Positions 1 to 7,336 of a stretch of 64,000 nucleotides of DNA are shown here, piece by piece (the first letter of the stretch is position 1; each line of letters opens with the position of its first letter). Under the pieces are notes generated by a model. It ran no database searches and was not told where the DNA came from. It worked only from the letters and a program-made list of their open reading frames with translations. Origin of the DNA: Ornithomonoglobus_A sp045649025 (GTDB lineage Bacteria > Bacillota > Clostridia > UBA1381); NCBI GenBank assembly GCA_045649025.1, contig JAZRPB010000006.1:1-64000 (forward strand), in the 5' to 3' direction. The position numbers and the translations under genes were made by a program.

Positions 1-90
1 GATATCAGATTAAGTAATGAACTTGCAGACGCAGTTTCAGCGGTGTGTAATGTTCCGATACACAAGGTTAAGGTTTTTGAAATGAAATAA
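1..90 (+). CDS. spoIIIAG: Stage III sporulation protein AG, C-terminal end (partial)
   Basis: Only the last 29 codons are present, open at the left edge and ending in TAA. The tail reads ...AVSAVCNVPIHKVKVFEMK, which resembles the end of the ring-building domain of SpoIIIAG. It is followed 23 bases later by spoIIIAH, the order seen in spoIIIA operons. SpoIIIAG is part of the mother-cell channel that joins the forespore. The identification rests mainly on position, because too little sequence is visible for a family call by itself. Confidence 0.6.
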   Translation, partial: DIRLSNELADAVSAVCNVPIHKVKVFEMK

Positions 91-113
91 TTTGATTTAA
101 GGAGACTATTGTC

Positions 114-641
114 ATGTTTATGATTATTAAGAGAAAACATATTTCTGTTGCACTGGTTATTATCATGTGTTTAACTGTTGGAATAGTATCTCGTTTTAAG
201 AGTGGGAAATCCGAAACTAAAGAAGTTGCAATTGTTTCGGAGGATTTAAGTGAGGAATCACCCGATGTTGGCGAAGCATTGGAAGTGATGTCATCTGATG
301 TTGACTATATTACAAATGCCCGAACGAATCGCGATATAACCCGAAGTAAAGCATGCGAATTGTTAAAAAGTACAATAGATAATCCTAATTCTTCTCAAGA
401 TGCAAAAAAGGATGCTGAAACACAACTCATCAAAATGGCAACTGAAATGGATGTCGAAACAGAATGTGAAAACATTTTGCAAGCAAAGGGGTTTGGAGAG
501 TGTGTTGTTTTTATTTCGAACAGCGCAGTTACGGTAACGATATTAAAAAAAGATATTCCGGTTGAGGATATTGCGAAGATAAATGATATAATTTTCGAAC
601 AAACAGGAAATAATAATGTAAAAATAGTTGAAGTTAAATAA
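114..641 (+). CDS. spoIIIAH: Stage III sporulation protein AH (SpoIIIAH-like)
   Basis: A 175-residue protein with one N-terminal membrane anchor (about residues 9-26), a charged variable linker, and a C-terminal domain (about 80-175) of the YscJ/FliF-like ring-building type found in SpoIIIAH. In Bacillus, SpoIIIAH in the mother cell binds SpoIIQ in the forespore across the septal space and forms part of the feeding-tube channel. The start at ATG 114 follows AAGGAG at 99-104; the next in-frame ATG, at 120, is possible but further from this site. It lies directly behind the spoIIIAG remnant, as the last gene of a spoIIIA operon. A sigma-A-like promoter for the next gene overlaps its 3' end. Confidence 0.9.
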   Translation: MFMIIKRKHISVALVIIMCLTVGIVSRFKSGKSETKEVAIVSEDLSEESPDVGEALEVMSSDVDYITNARTNRDITRSKACELLKSTIDNPNSSQDAKKDAETQLIKMATEMDVETECENILQAKGFGECVVFISNSAVTVTILKKDIPVEDIAKINDIIFEQTGNNNVKIVEVK

Positions 642-656
642 ATTTTCTGTTATAAT
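628..656 (+). promoter_or_regulatory. Promoter for the Asp23-family gene
   Basis: TTGAAG at 628-633 and a perfect TATAAT at 651-656 are separated by 17 bases. The -35 box lies inside the last codons of spoIIIAH. This would let the downstream Asp23 gene be made in vegetative cells, independently of the sporulation operon. Confidence 0.5.
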
Positions 657-715
657 ATATATATGACTAATAAACGCATTGTGTAGGTTCGCATATACAA
701 CGCAATGTCACTAAT

Positions 716-825
716 AAAAAAGTCACTATCGTGACTGTCGTTCGCGCAGCTCACTTCCATAAGTAGACTTTTTTGTAATTCAGGAAATTACAACATAAAA
801 GTAGTAATTTCCTAAAAGATAAAAA
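716..825 (+). repeat. Dispersed structured repeat, copy 1
   Basis: A 110-bp intergenic element with close copies at 6243-6350 and, inverted and cut by the window edge, at about 63975-64000. Its parts are an outer 9-bp inverted repeat AAAAAAGTC (716-724) / GACTTTTTT (766-774), an inner hairpin AGTCAC-TATC-GTGACT (721-736), and a perfect 10-bp inverted repeat AGGAAATTAC / GTAATTTCCT in its 3' third. It contains no ORF. The T-run after the outer stem could act as a terminator. The function is unknown. Confidence 0.75.
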
Positions 826-842
826 TTGCGAGCAGAAAGGCT

Positions 843-1313
843 ATGGTAATTACAATGGACGAAATGCTAAAAAACGAAGATATTATTGAAGAGGTTGTTG
901 AAGAGGCAACTGTAAATCCCGATATAAAACCAGATGGCGAGGACGGCGATGTTGGAAATGTGAAAATTTCTGTTGATGTTGTTGCAACAATTTCAAGTGT
1001 TGCCGCATCATCCGTAAACGGTGTTGCAGGAATGTATACATCATTTGCAGGCGGAATTGTTGAAAAATTTGGTGCAAAGAAAAACCCATCAAAGGGCGTC
1101 AAGGTTGAAATGGGCGAAAGTACAGTTAAAATTGACATCTATATTGTGGTGGATTACGGTGTAAGAATTCCCGAGCTTGCTTGGGAAATACAGGAAAATG
1201 TTAAAAACAACGTGGAAACTATGACAGGTCTTAATGTTGAAAAGGTTAACATTCACATCGAGGGTGTAAACTTCGATAAGTCAGACGAGGTTATGGAGCC
1301 ATCAGAGGAATAA
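843..1313 (+). CDS. Asp23/Gls24 family envelope stress response protein
   Basis: 156 residues. A low-complexity acidic N-terminus (1-40) is followed by the Asp23/Gls24 alpha-beta domain (about 40-148), with the family pattern VKISVDVVATISS, VNGVAG and the YGVRIPELAWEIQENV segment. Family members sit at the inner face of the membrane and are linked to cell-envelope homeostasis. In Clostridia the gene often sits between spoIIIAH and nusB, as its position here suggests, although nusB is absent. The start is uncertain: AGAAAGG at 834-840 is only 2 bases from ATG 843 and 14 from ATG 855. A terminator follows at once, so the gene is probably monocistronic. Confidence 0.9.
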   Translation: MVITMDEMLKNEDIIEEVVEEATVNPDIKPDGEDGDVGNVKISVDVVATISSVAASSVNGVAGMYTSFAGGIVEKFGAKKNPSKGVKVEMGESTVKIDIYIVVDYGVRIPELAWEIQENVKNNVETMTGLNVEKVNIHIEGVNFDKSDEVMEPSEE

Positions 1314-1320
1314 ATAAAAT

Positions 1321-1358
1321 GACATTACCCCAATTATTTTGGTGGTAATGTCTTTTTA
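1321..1358 (+). terminator. Rho-independent terminator after the Asp23-family gene
   Basis: GACATTACC (1321-1329) pairs with GGTAATGTC (1344-1352) and is followed by a T-run. Confidence 0.8.
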
Positions 1359-1363
1359 TTTTG

Positions 1364-1392
1364 TTGACTTGATAAATAGTATATGATATACT
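1364..1392 (+). promoter_or_regulatory. Sigma-A promoter for the pseudouridine synthase gene
   Basis: TTGACT (1364-1369), 17-base spacer, TATACT (1387-1392), about 30 bases before the start codon. Confidence 0.7.
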
Positions 1393-1423
1393 TAATATAT
1401 AAAATATATTAAAGGAAAAACAT

Positions 1424-2350
1424 ATGAGAGAAGTTATAATTAATAAAAATGACGCAAATCAGAGATTAGATAAATTTCTCACAAAATATATGCCGTCTCT
1501 ACCAAATTCTATGCTCTATAAAAGCTTAAGAAAAAAATGCGTGAGGGTAAACTCAAAGCACGTTACAGACGGTGCATATATTTTACACGATGGTGATGTG
1601 CTCCGTCTTTATATGAATGATGAATTTTTTAGTAATGATGATGCTAAAAATATTATTCCTACTCCCCTGCCCCAGCCGCAAATTATTTATGAGGACGAAA
1701 ATATTATTATTGCCGACAAGAGTGTTGGAGTTGTTGTTCATAGCGACGAAACCGAAGCAGATAACACACTAATAAATCAAATAAAATATTATTTATATAA
1801 AAAGGGTGAATATTTACCGCAGCAAGAGCATTCCTTTGCTCCGTCGCTGTGCAACCGACTTGATAAAAACACAAGCGGTCTTATAATTGCGGCAAAAAAT
1901 GCGACGTCACTTCGTATAATTAATGAAAAAATTAAAAACCGTGAAATTAAAAAATATTATCTGTGTGCAGTTGAAGGAACACCTCCTATGGAGGCTATAT
2001 TAACTGCATATCTTGAGCGGAAAGACAAACACGTGGTTGTGACCAACGAGAAAACCAAAAACTCAAAGCCCATAAAAACAGGCTACAAAGTGCTTAACAG
2101 CAATGGTAAATTCTCAATTCTTGAGGTTGAGCTCTTTACAGGCAGAACACACCAGATACGTGCACACCTGTCGCATATAGGGCATCCGCTTCTTGGCGAT
2201 GTAAAATACGGTGCAAAGGAAATAAAAAATTCGTATCATCAGCTTCACAGCTATAAATTAAAATTTGATTTTAAAACTGATTGCGGTATTTTAAATTACC
2301 TAAACGGAAAAGAGTTTGTTTCCCAAAAAAATATAGATTTTCACATATAA
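1424..2350 (+). CDS. RluA-family pseudouridine synthase
   Basis: 308 residues with an N-terminal S4 RNA-binding domain (about 12-75) and an RluA-type catalytic domain (about 85-300). The active-site motif NRLDKNTSGL places the catalytic aspartate at D147, and the GRTHQIRAHL plus GHPLLGDVKYG signature is intact. It isomerises uridine to pseudouridine in rRNA or tRNA. The exact target (RluC-, RluD- or YlyB-like) cannot be told from sequence alone. It has its own promoter and sits between a terminator and the next promoter, so it appears monocistronic. Confidence 0.9.
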   Translation: MREVIINKNDANQRLDKFLTKYMPSLPNSMLYKSLRKKCVRVNSKHVTDGAYILHDGDVLRLYMNDEFFSNDDAKNIIPTPLPQPQIIYEDENIIIADKSVGVVVHSDETEADNTLINQIKYYLYKKGEYLPQQEHSFAPSLCNRLDKNTSGLIIAAKNATSLRIINEKIKNREIKKYYLCAVEGTPPMEAILTAYLERKDKHVVVTNEKTKNSKPIKTGYKVLNSNGKFSILEVELFTGRTHQIRAHLSHIGHPLLGDVKYGAKEIKNSYHQLHSYKLKFDFKTDCGILNYLNGKEFVSQKNIDFHI

Positions 2351-2366
2351 ATTCTCTTTTAAAAAG

Positions 2367-2395
2367 TTGACATTTTAAGCTGCTTAATATATAAT
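2367..2395 (+). promoter_or_regulatory. Consensus sigma-A promoter for the ABC-cdaA-cdaR genes
   Basis: Perfect TTGACA (2367-2372), 17-base spacer, perfect TATAAT (2390-2395). The start codon of the ABC exporter is 29 bases downstream, preceded by GGAGGA. Confidence 0.85.
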
Positions 2396-2424
2396 ATAAA
2401 TATAGTAAACTGCGGAGGAACAGG

Positions 2425-4167
2425 ATGAAATCGAGCTATCTGATAAAAAGGTTTATACCATACTTTAAAGACTATAAAGGAATACTTGTTTTAGACCTTG
2501 TTTGTGCTTCGCTCACAACCGTATGTGAGCTTGTTTTCCCTGTTTTGGTGCGTAATATAACCAATATCGGCATAGAAAATCCCGCCGCACTCACACTTTC
2601 TTTAATTTTAAAAACAGGCTTAATATATCTTATACTCCGAGTTATCGACAGCGGTGCCAATTTTTATATGGCATACAATGGTCACGTTATGGGTGCAAAT
2701 ATTGAAACAGATATGCGACGTGATATGTTTGCACACTACGAAAAGCTTTCATATTCGTTCTTTTCAAACAATAAGATTGGTACGTTGATGTCGAGAATAA
2801 CAAGTGATTTGTTTGATATTACCGAGCTTGCACATCACGGTCCCGAAGAGCTTTTTATATGCTCGCTTAAAATTATTGTATCATTTATAATTCTATGTAC
2901 CGTTAATGTTCCTCTTACACTGATTATATTTGCCTCATTACCTATTGTATTCTACTTTGTGAAATTCTTTAATATGCGAATGAAAAACGCATTCAAAAAG
3001 CAACGTGTGGAAATCGGCGAGGTAAATGCAAATGTGGAGGACTCATTACTCGGAATACGTGTTGTAAAATCATTTGCTAACGAGGATATTGAGGCAAAAA
3101 GATTTGAAGAGGGCAATAAAAAATTCTTTGACTCAAAGCGTGAGGGATATCTCTATATGGGTGGCTTCCACACCTCAACCAGATTTTTTGAAGGCTTTAT
3201 GTATCTTCTTGTTATTGTTGCAGGCGGTATGTTTATGATGAGAAATGTTATAAACGCCGCCGACATAACTGCATATCTTTTATATGTTGGTACGCTTTTT
3301 GCTTCAATAAGAACAATTCTTCAATTCACCGAGCAATTCCAAAAAGGTATGACAGGTATTGAAAGATTTATTGAAATAATGGATACAAAGCCCGAAATTA
3401 CACAAAAGGAAAATGCTTACGACCTTACAGATATACAGGGCAATATAACCTTTGAAAATGTAAGCTTCCATTATGAAGAGGACAAAAGAGATGTTCTATC
3501 AAACATATCACTGAAAATTAAGAGCGGTGAAAGTGTTGCTCTTGTTGGTCCGTCGGGTAGCGGCAAAACCACATTATGCAATCTTATACCAAGATTTTAC
3601 GATGTCACAGGCGGTAAAATTTTAATAGATAATCACAATATATGCGATGTTACACTTCACTCACTACGTAATAATATAGGTGTTGTGCAGCAAGACGTAT
3701 ATCTTTTCTCGGGCACAGTATACGATAATATTATATATGGTTTGCCAGGTGCCACAAAAGAAGAGGTTATTGAAGCGGCAAAGCTTGCAGGTGCACACGA
3801 ATTCATATGTGAGCTTCCCAACGGATATGATACCTACGTGGGCGAGCGTGGAGTTAAGCTTTCAGGCGGACAAAAGCAAAGAATATCTATTGCAAGAGTT
3901 TTTCTGAAAAATCCGCCTATACTTATACTCGACGAGGCTACCTCGGCACTTGATAATGAAAGCGAACGCCTTGTGCAGCAATCACTCGAAAAATTAGCAC
4001 ACGGACGAACAGTTTTTACTATTGCACACAGACTTACAACAATAAAAAATGCCTCTCATATTCTTGTTTTAACAGACAAGGGTATTGAGGAGCAGGGTAC
4101 TCACGAAAGTCTTATGGCTCAAAACGGGCTGTATCATAATATGTACAGTATGTATACTAATTTATAA
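2425..4167 (+). CDS. ABC transporter, fused permease and ATPase (exporter type)
   Basis: 580 residues in the classical half-transporter layout: a six-helix type I exporter membrane domain (about 15-310), then a nucleotide-binding domain (about 340-580). Walker A GPSGSGKTT lies at 375-383, followed by the signature LSGGQKQR, Walker B ILILDEATSALD and the H-loop TIAHRLTT. All catalytic motifs are intact. Half-size exporters work as homo- or heterodimers; with no partner gene beside it, a homodimer is likely. The substrate (lipid, peptide or drug) cannot be inferred. It shares a promoter with cdaA-cdaR, 17 bases downstream, which may reflect co-expression only. Confidence 0.92.
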   Translation: MKSSYLIKRFIPYFKDYKGILVLDLVCASLTTVCELVFPVLVRNITNIGIENPAALTLSLILKTGLIYLILRVIDSGANFYMAYNGHVMGANIETDMRRDMFAHYEKLSYSFFSNNKIGTLMSRITSDLFDITELAHHGPEELFICSLKIIVSFIILCTVNVPLTLIIFASLPIVFYFVKFFNMRMKNAFKKQRVEIGEVNANVEDSLLGIRVVKSFANEDIEAKRFEEGNKKFFDSKREGYLYMGGFHTSTRFFEGFMYLLVIVAGGMFMMRNVINAADITAYLLYVGTLFASIRTILQFTEQFQKGMTGIERFIEIMDTKPEITQKENAYDLTDIQGNITFENVSFHYEEDKRDVLSNISLKIKSGESVALVGPSGSGKTTLCNLIPRFYDVTGGKILIDNHNICDVTLHSLRNNIGVVQQDVYLFSGTVYDNIIYGLPGATKEEVIEAAKLAGAHEFICELPNGYDTYVGERGVKLSGGQKQRISIARVFLKNPPILILDEATSALDNESERLVQQSLEKLAHGRTVFTIAHRLTTIKNASHILVLTDKGIEEQGTHESLMAQNGLYHNMYSMYTNL

Positions 4168-4184
4168 AGAAAATAGGTGATTAG

Positions 4185-5054
4185 ATGCAATTTATGGATA
4201 CAATTACAAAATATATACAAATTATAAGAATAAACGACCTTTTTGACGTTGTGATTGTTGCTTTGCTTGTTTATTATCTTATAAAGCTTATAAGAGAAAC
4301 ACGTGCAATGCAGCTTTTTAAGGGTCTGTTGTTTATTGCAGCAGTATTTTTAATAAGCTCTATTTTAAAGCTTACTGCTCTAAACTACATACTTACAGGC
4401 ACAATTCAAATAGGCTTGTTTGCACTTGTGGTTATATTTCAACCCGAGCTTCGAAATATGCTTGAACGATTAGGACGTTTTAGTGTTATTTCTAATATCA
4501 TCTCATCAAGCGATGATGAAAAAACAAAACAAACCGAGAACACAATAAACGCAGTTGTTTTAGCAGCAAGCAATATGTCATCAACCAAAACAGGTGCTTT
4601 GATGGTTTTGGAGAGAGAAACACGTCTTGGTGAGTATTTATCAACAGGCACACCGTTAAATGCCGACATATCCGACAGACTCCTTATAAATATATTTGTT
4701 CACAATACACCTCTGCACGATGGTGCAACAATAATACGCGGCAATAAAATAATTACCGCCGCGTGTGTGTTACCTCTTACGGCAAACACAAATATTTCCC
4801 CCGACCTTGGCACAAGACATCGTGCCGCTCTTGGTTTAAGTGAGGCCACAGATGCGGTTGTGGTTGTTGTTTCCGAGGAAACGGGCAAAATTTCAATTGC
4901 TATGAACGGAACGCTTACAAGAAATCTTACACAAGACTCACTAAAGCGTATACTGAATAAGGTTATGATAAAAAGCTCAAATATCAGCGATACATCACTT
5001 TCAAAATTAAAGTTCTGGAACTCATCAAGCGACGAGGGAAAGGAGAAAAAATGA
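4185..5054 (+). CDS. cdaA: Diadenylate cyclase CdaA (membrane c-di-AMP synthase)
   Basis: 289 residues. Three predicted membrane segments (about 20-38, 44-62, 68-86) precede a DisA_N-type diadenylate cyclase domain. The catalytic DGA motif is at 179-181 and the RHR motif of LGTRHRAALG at 211-213, both intact. The enzyme condenses two ATP to c-di-AMP, which controls potassium and osmolyte uptake and wall homeostasis in Firmicutes. Its stop codon overlaps the start of cdaR by four bases, as expected for the regulatory partner. The usual third gene, glmM, is not next to it. Confidence 0.95.
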   Translation: MQFMDTITKYIQIIRINDLFDVVIVALLVYYLIKLIRETRAMQLFKGLLFIAAVFLISSILKLTALNYILTGTIQIGLFALVVIFQPELRNMLERLGRFSVISNIISSSDDEKTKQTENTINAVVLAASNMSSTKTGALMVLERETRLGEYLSTGTPLNADISDRLLINIFVHNTPLHDGATIIRGNKIITAACVLPLTANTNISPDLGTRHRAALGLSEATDAVVVVVSEETGKISIAMNGTLTRNLTQDSLKRILNKVMIKSSNISDTSLSKLKFWNSSSDEGKEKK

Positions 5055-6244
5055 GTAAAGATAAAAAAAGAAATATAGCAAATTTCCGTACAAGCAAGTT
5101 ACCTACTATGATACTCTCAATATTGATTGCAATTGCAGTATGGCTTGTTGCTGTTTATGTGGATGATCCAAGTATAACGGTTAATGTTAAAAATGTTCCT
5201 GTTCGTTTTATAAATGAGGATCAGCTTACAAGCAAAGGACTTATTATAAAAGAAAAAGAGGACATACCCAATTACAGCGTGCGTGTTAGCGGCCGCAGAA
5301 GTCATTTAGTTGAGTATATGAATCGAATTACAATTGATGTTGATTTATCGGATATAACTTCCACAGGCTTACACAAGCTTTATGGCACAGTTAATATTCC
5401 AAATGTATACCTAACTCTTGAAAAGAATATGAACTCACAAATACCCGTAGAGGTTGCTGAACTTAGCGAAAAGTCAATTAAGCTATACGCAAAACAGATT
5501 GGAACAAACAAGGATTATTTAATTAAATCAGAACCAAAAATCCCTGATTTGTTGATTAAGGGTGCAAAGGACGAGATTGACTCTATTTCATATGCATTAG
5601 CAGATGTCAATATAACCGAGATAACAGATGATTGCGATATTCTTGGCGATATATATTATTGTAACAAAGAGGATAACAAGGTTACAAACGCAACCTCCGT
5701 TTATGCAAATATATCGGAGGCATCAATAAAAAATACTATATACAATAAAAAAACTGTTCCTGTAACGCTAAAGCTTGAACAAGCCTTGGCGGAGGAATAT
5801 GCACTTGATTTAAACGAAACAACCGTTTCTCCATCACAAATTGAAGTGGGTATTTCAGACGATATAAGCATAGATGAAGTATATGTATATATTGATACCC
5901 TATCCCCCGAATCCAAGGAATACAAGATTACAACCAACGTATCAGGTGTTTATATACCATACAACAATTTATTTGTTGAGGTGAATGCAACCATCAAAAA
6001 AAAGGTTGAAAAGGAAATAGTGGTAAATGTTGAGGCAATAAACACTCCAACAGGTTTAACTGCGCAATTTGAAGCAAATCAAACAGTTGTTGCATATTTA
6101 GATGAAAATATCACAGATACAACCATTAAAGCCACAATAGATTTAAAGGGCTTATCAAAAGGAACTAACCAATGCAAGCTTATTTTGGACGGCGATGGGC
6201 TACTGTCATATGACGAAAAATACATTAGTGTTGAGCTACAATAA
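5051..6244 (+). CDS. cdaR: CdaR, YbbR-domain regulator of CdaA
   Basis: 397 residues with one N-terminal membrane helix (about 17-37) and a long extracytoplasmic region made of repeated YbbR beta domains, each about 80-90 residues and visible as recurring VPV..../..I.ISG-like strands. CdaR binds and modulates the diadenylate cyclase CdaA at the membrane. The ATG lies inside the cdaA stop overlap (ATGA), indicating translational coupling, with GGAGAAAAA upstream. A dispersed repeat starts at its stop codon, and the terminator after that repeat is shared with the convergent metA gene. Confidence 0.92.
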   Translation: MSKDKKRNIANFRTSKLPTMILSILIAIAVWLVAVYVDDPSITVNVKNVPVRFINEDQLTSKGLIIKEKEDIPNYSVRVSGRRSHLVEYMNRITIDVDLSDITSTGLHKLYGTVNIPNVYLTLEKNMNSQIPVEVAELSEKSIKLYAKQIGTNKDYLIKSEPKIPDLLIKGAKDEIDSISYALADVNITEITDDCDILGDIYYCNKEDNKVTNATSVYANISEASIKNTIYNKKTVPVTLKLEQALAEEYALDLNETTVSPSQIEVGISDDISIDEVYVYIDTLSPESKEYKITTNVSGVYIPYNNLFVEVNATIKKKVEKEIVVNVEAINTPTGLTAQFEANQTVVAYLDENITDTTIKATIDLKGLSKGTNQCKLILDGDGLLSYDEKYISVELQ

Positions 6245-6350
6245 AAAAGTTACTATCGTGACTGTCGTTTGCACAACTCTTCCATAGGTAGACTTTTTGT
6301 AATTTATGAAATTACAACTTAAAAGCAATAATTTCCTAAAAGATAAAAAA
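6243..6350 (+). repeat. Dispersed structured repeat, copy 2
   Basis: A 108-bp relative of the element at 716-825, in the same orientation, beginning on the stop codon of cdaR. The inner hairpin is kept with a G-U pair (AGTTAC/GTGACT), and the right arm GACTTTTT at 6291-6298 still pairs with the left AAAAAAGTT by wobble. The downstream terminator begins right after its final A-run. Confidence 0.75.
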
Positions 6351-6387
6351 AATCATCTCACTTTATTAAGTGAGATGATTTTTTTAT
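6348..6387. terminator. Bidirectional terminator between cdaR and metA
   Basis: AATCATCTCACTT (6351-6363) and its reverse complement AAGTGAGATGATT (6368-6380) are separated by TATT and flanked by A- and T-runs, so it can stop transcription from both sides. Confidence 0.9.
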
Positions 6388-7307
6388 TTAATTGTTTCTA
6401 TATCATATGGTGTAATCTGGTACACAAAGTAGTTAAGCCAATTTGAAAACAACAGGCTTGCGTGTGAACGCCATCTTACATACGGACGTTTTTTGGGGTT
6501 ATCATCAGGGAAATAATGCTTTGGTATTTCAGGATTTAATCCCCTTTCTATATCACGTAAATACTCATCCTTTAATGTGTTTTCATCATATTCGGAATGT
6601 CCCATAACAAATATTTTTCTTCCGCCCTTTGTAAATACTATATAAACACCCGCTTCATCAGATTCTGCAAGTATTTCCAAACCTTTAATCTTTTTTATAT
6701 CCTCTGCTCTTACCTCGGTATGTCTTGAATGAGGTGCATAGAATACTGTGTCGAACCCTCTCACAAGCTTTGAAGTACGTCTGTTTACGTGATGCTCAAA
6801 TATTCCCGAACACTTTGCATTAAGCGAATACTTTGGCACACCGTAATGATAATATAATCCTGCCTGTGCCGCCCAACATATATGAAGTGTAGAGGTTACA
6901 TGTGTATTGGACCAATCCATAATGCGTGTAAGCTCATTCCAATAATCCACCTCTTCAAAATCCATATTTTCAACAGGTGCACCTGTTATTATCATTCCGT
7001 CGTACTTTAAATCACAAATTTCATCAAATGTTTTATAAAAGGTTGCTAAATGCTCCTGTGATGTATTTTTAGATTTATGAGAATCCATCTGCAGAAAATC
7101 TATCTCAACCTGTAGCGGCGAATTAGATAAAAGACGCAAAAGCTGTGTTTCGGTTGTTATTTTTGTAGGCATAAGATTAACTATCACAATTTTTAATGGA
7201 CGAATATCCTGATGCATAGCCTTTGTTTCGCTCATTACAAATATATTTTCTGCCCTTAATTCTTTTGTTGCCGGCAGCTTATCAGGTATTTTTATCGGCA
7301 CAGCCAT
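6384..7307 (-). CDS. metA: Homoserine O-acyltransferase MetA, probably acetyl-CoA specific
   Basis: 307 residues, full length for the MetA/HTS family. The nucleophile C144 sits in HICWAAQAG, the catalytic His-Glu pair in MGHSEYDE, and the APHSRHTE segment is present. The enzyme acylates homoserine as the first step of methionine synthesis. At the position matching G111 of the E. coli enzyme this protein has glutamate (GAPVE, E113), as in the Bacillus cereus homologue, where Glu favours acetyl-CoA over succinyl-CoA. I therefore infer an acetyltransferase. It has an AGGAGG site and lies 29 bases after the Na/Pi transporter gene, probably sharing its transcript. I see no SAM riboswitch. Confidence 0.93.
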   Translation of the reverse strand: MAVPIKIPDKLPATKELRAENIFVMSETKAMHQDIRPLKIVIVNLMPTKITTETQLLRLLSNSPLQVEIDFLQMDSHKSKNTSQEHLATFYKTFDEICDLKYDGMIITGAPVENMDFEEVDYWNELTRIMDWSNTHVTSTLHICWAAQAGLYYHYGVPKYSLNAKCSGIFEHHVNRRTSKLVRGFDTVFYAPHSRHTEVRAEDIKKIKGLEILAESDEAGVYIVFTKGGRKIFVMGHSEYDENTLKDEYLRDIERGLNPEIPKHYFPDDNPKKRPYVRWRSHASLLFSNWLNYFVYQITPYDIETIK

Positions 7308-7336
7308 TACCTCCTTTTTTCAATATTAATTATATG

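Noticed and set aside
114..641. Secreted regulatory protein rather than SpoIIIAH
   Set aside because: The membrane anchor, the C-terminal ring-building domain and the preceding spoIIIAG tail fit SpoIIIAH well.
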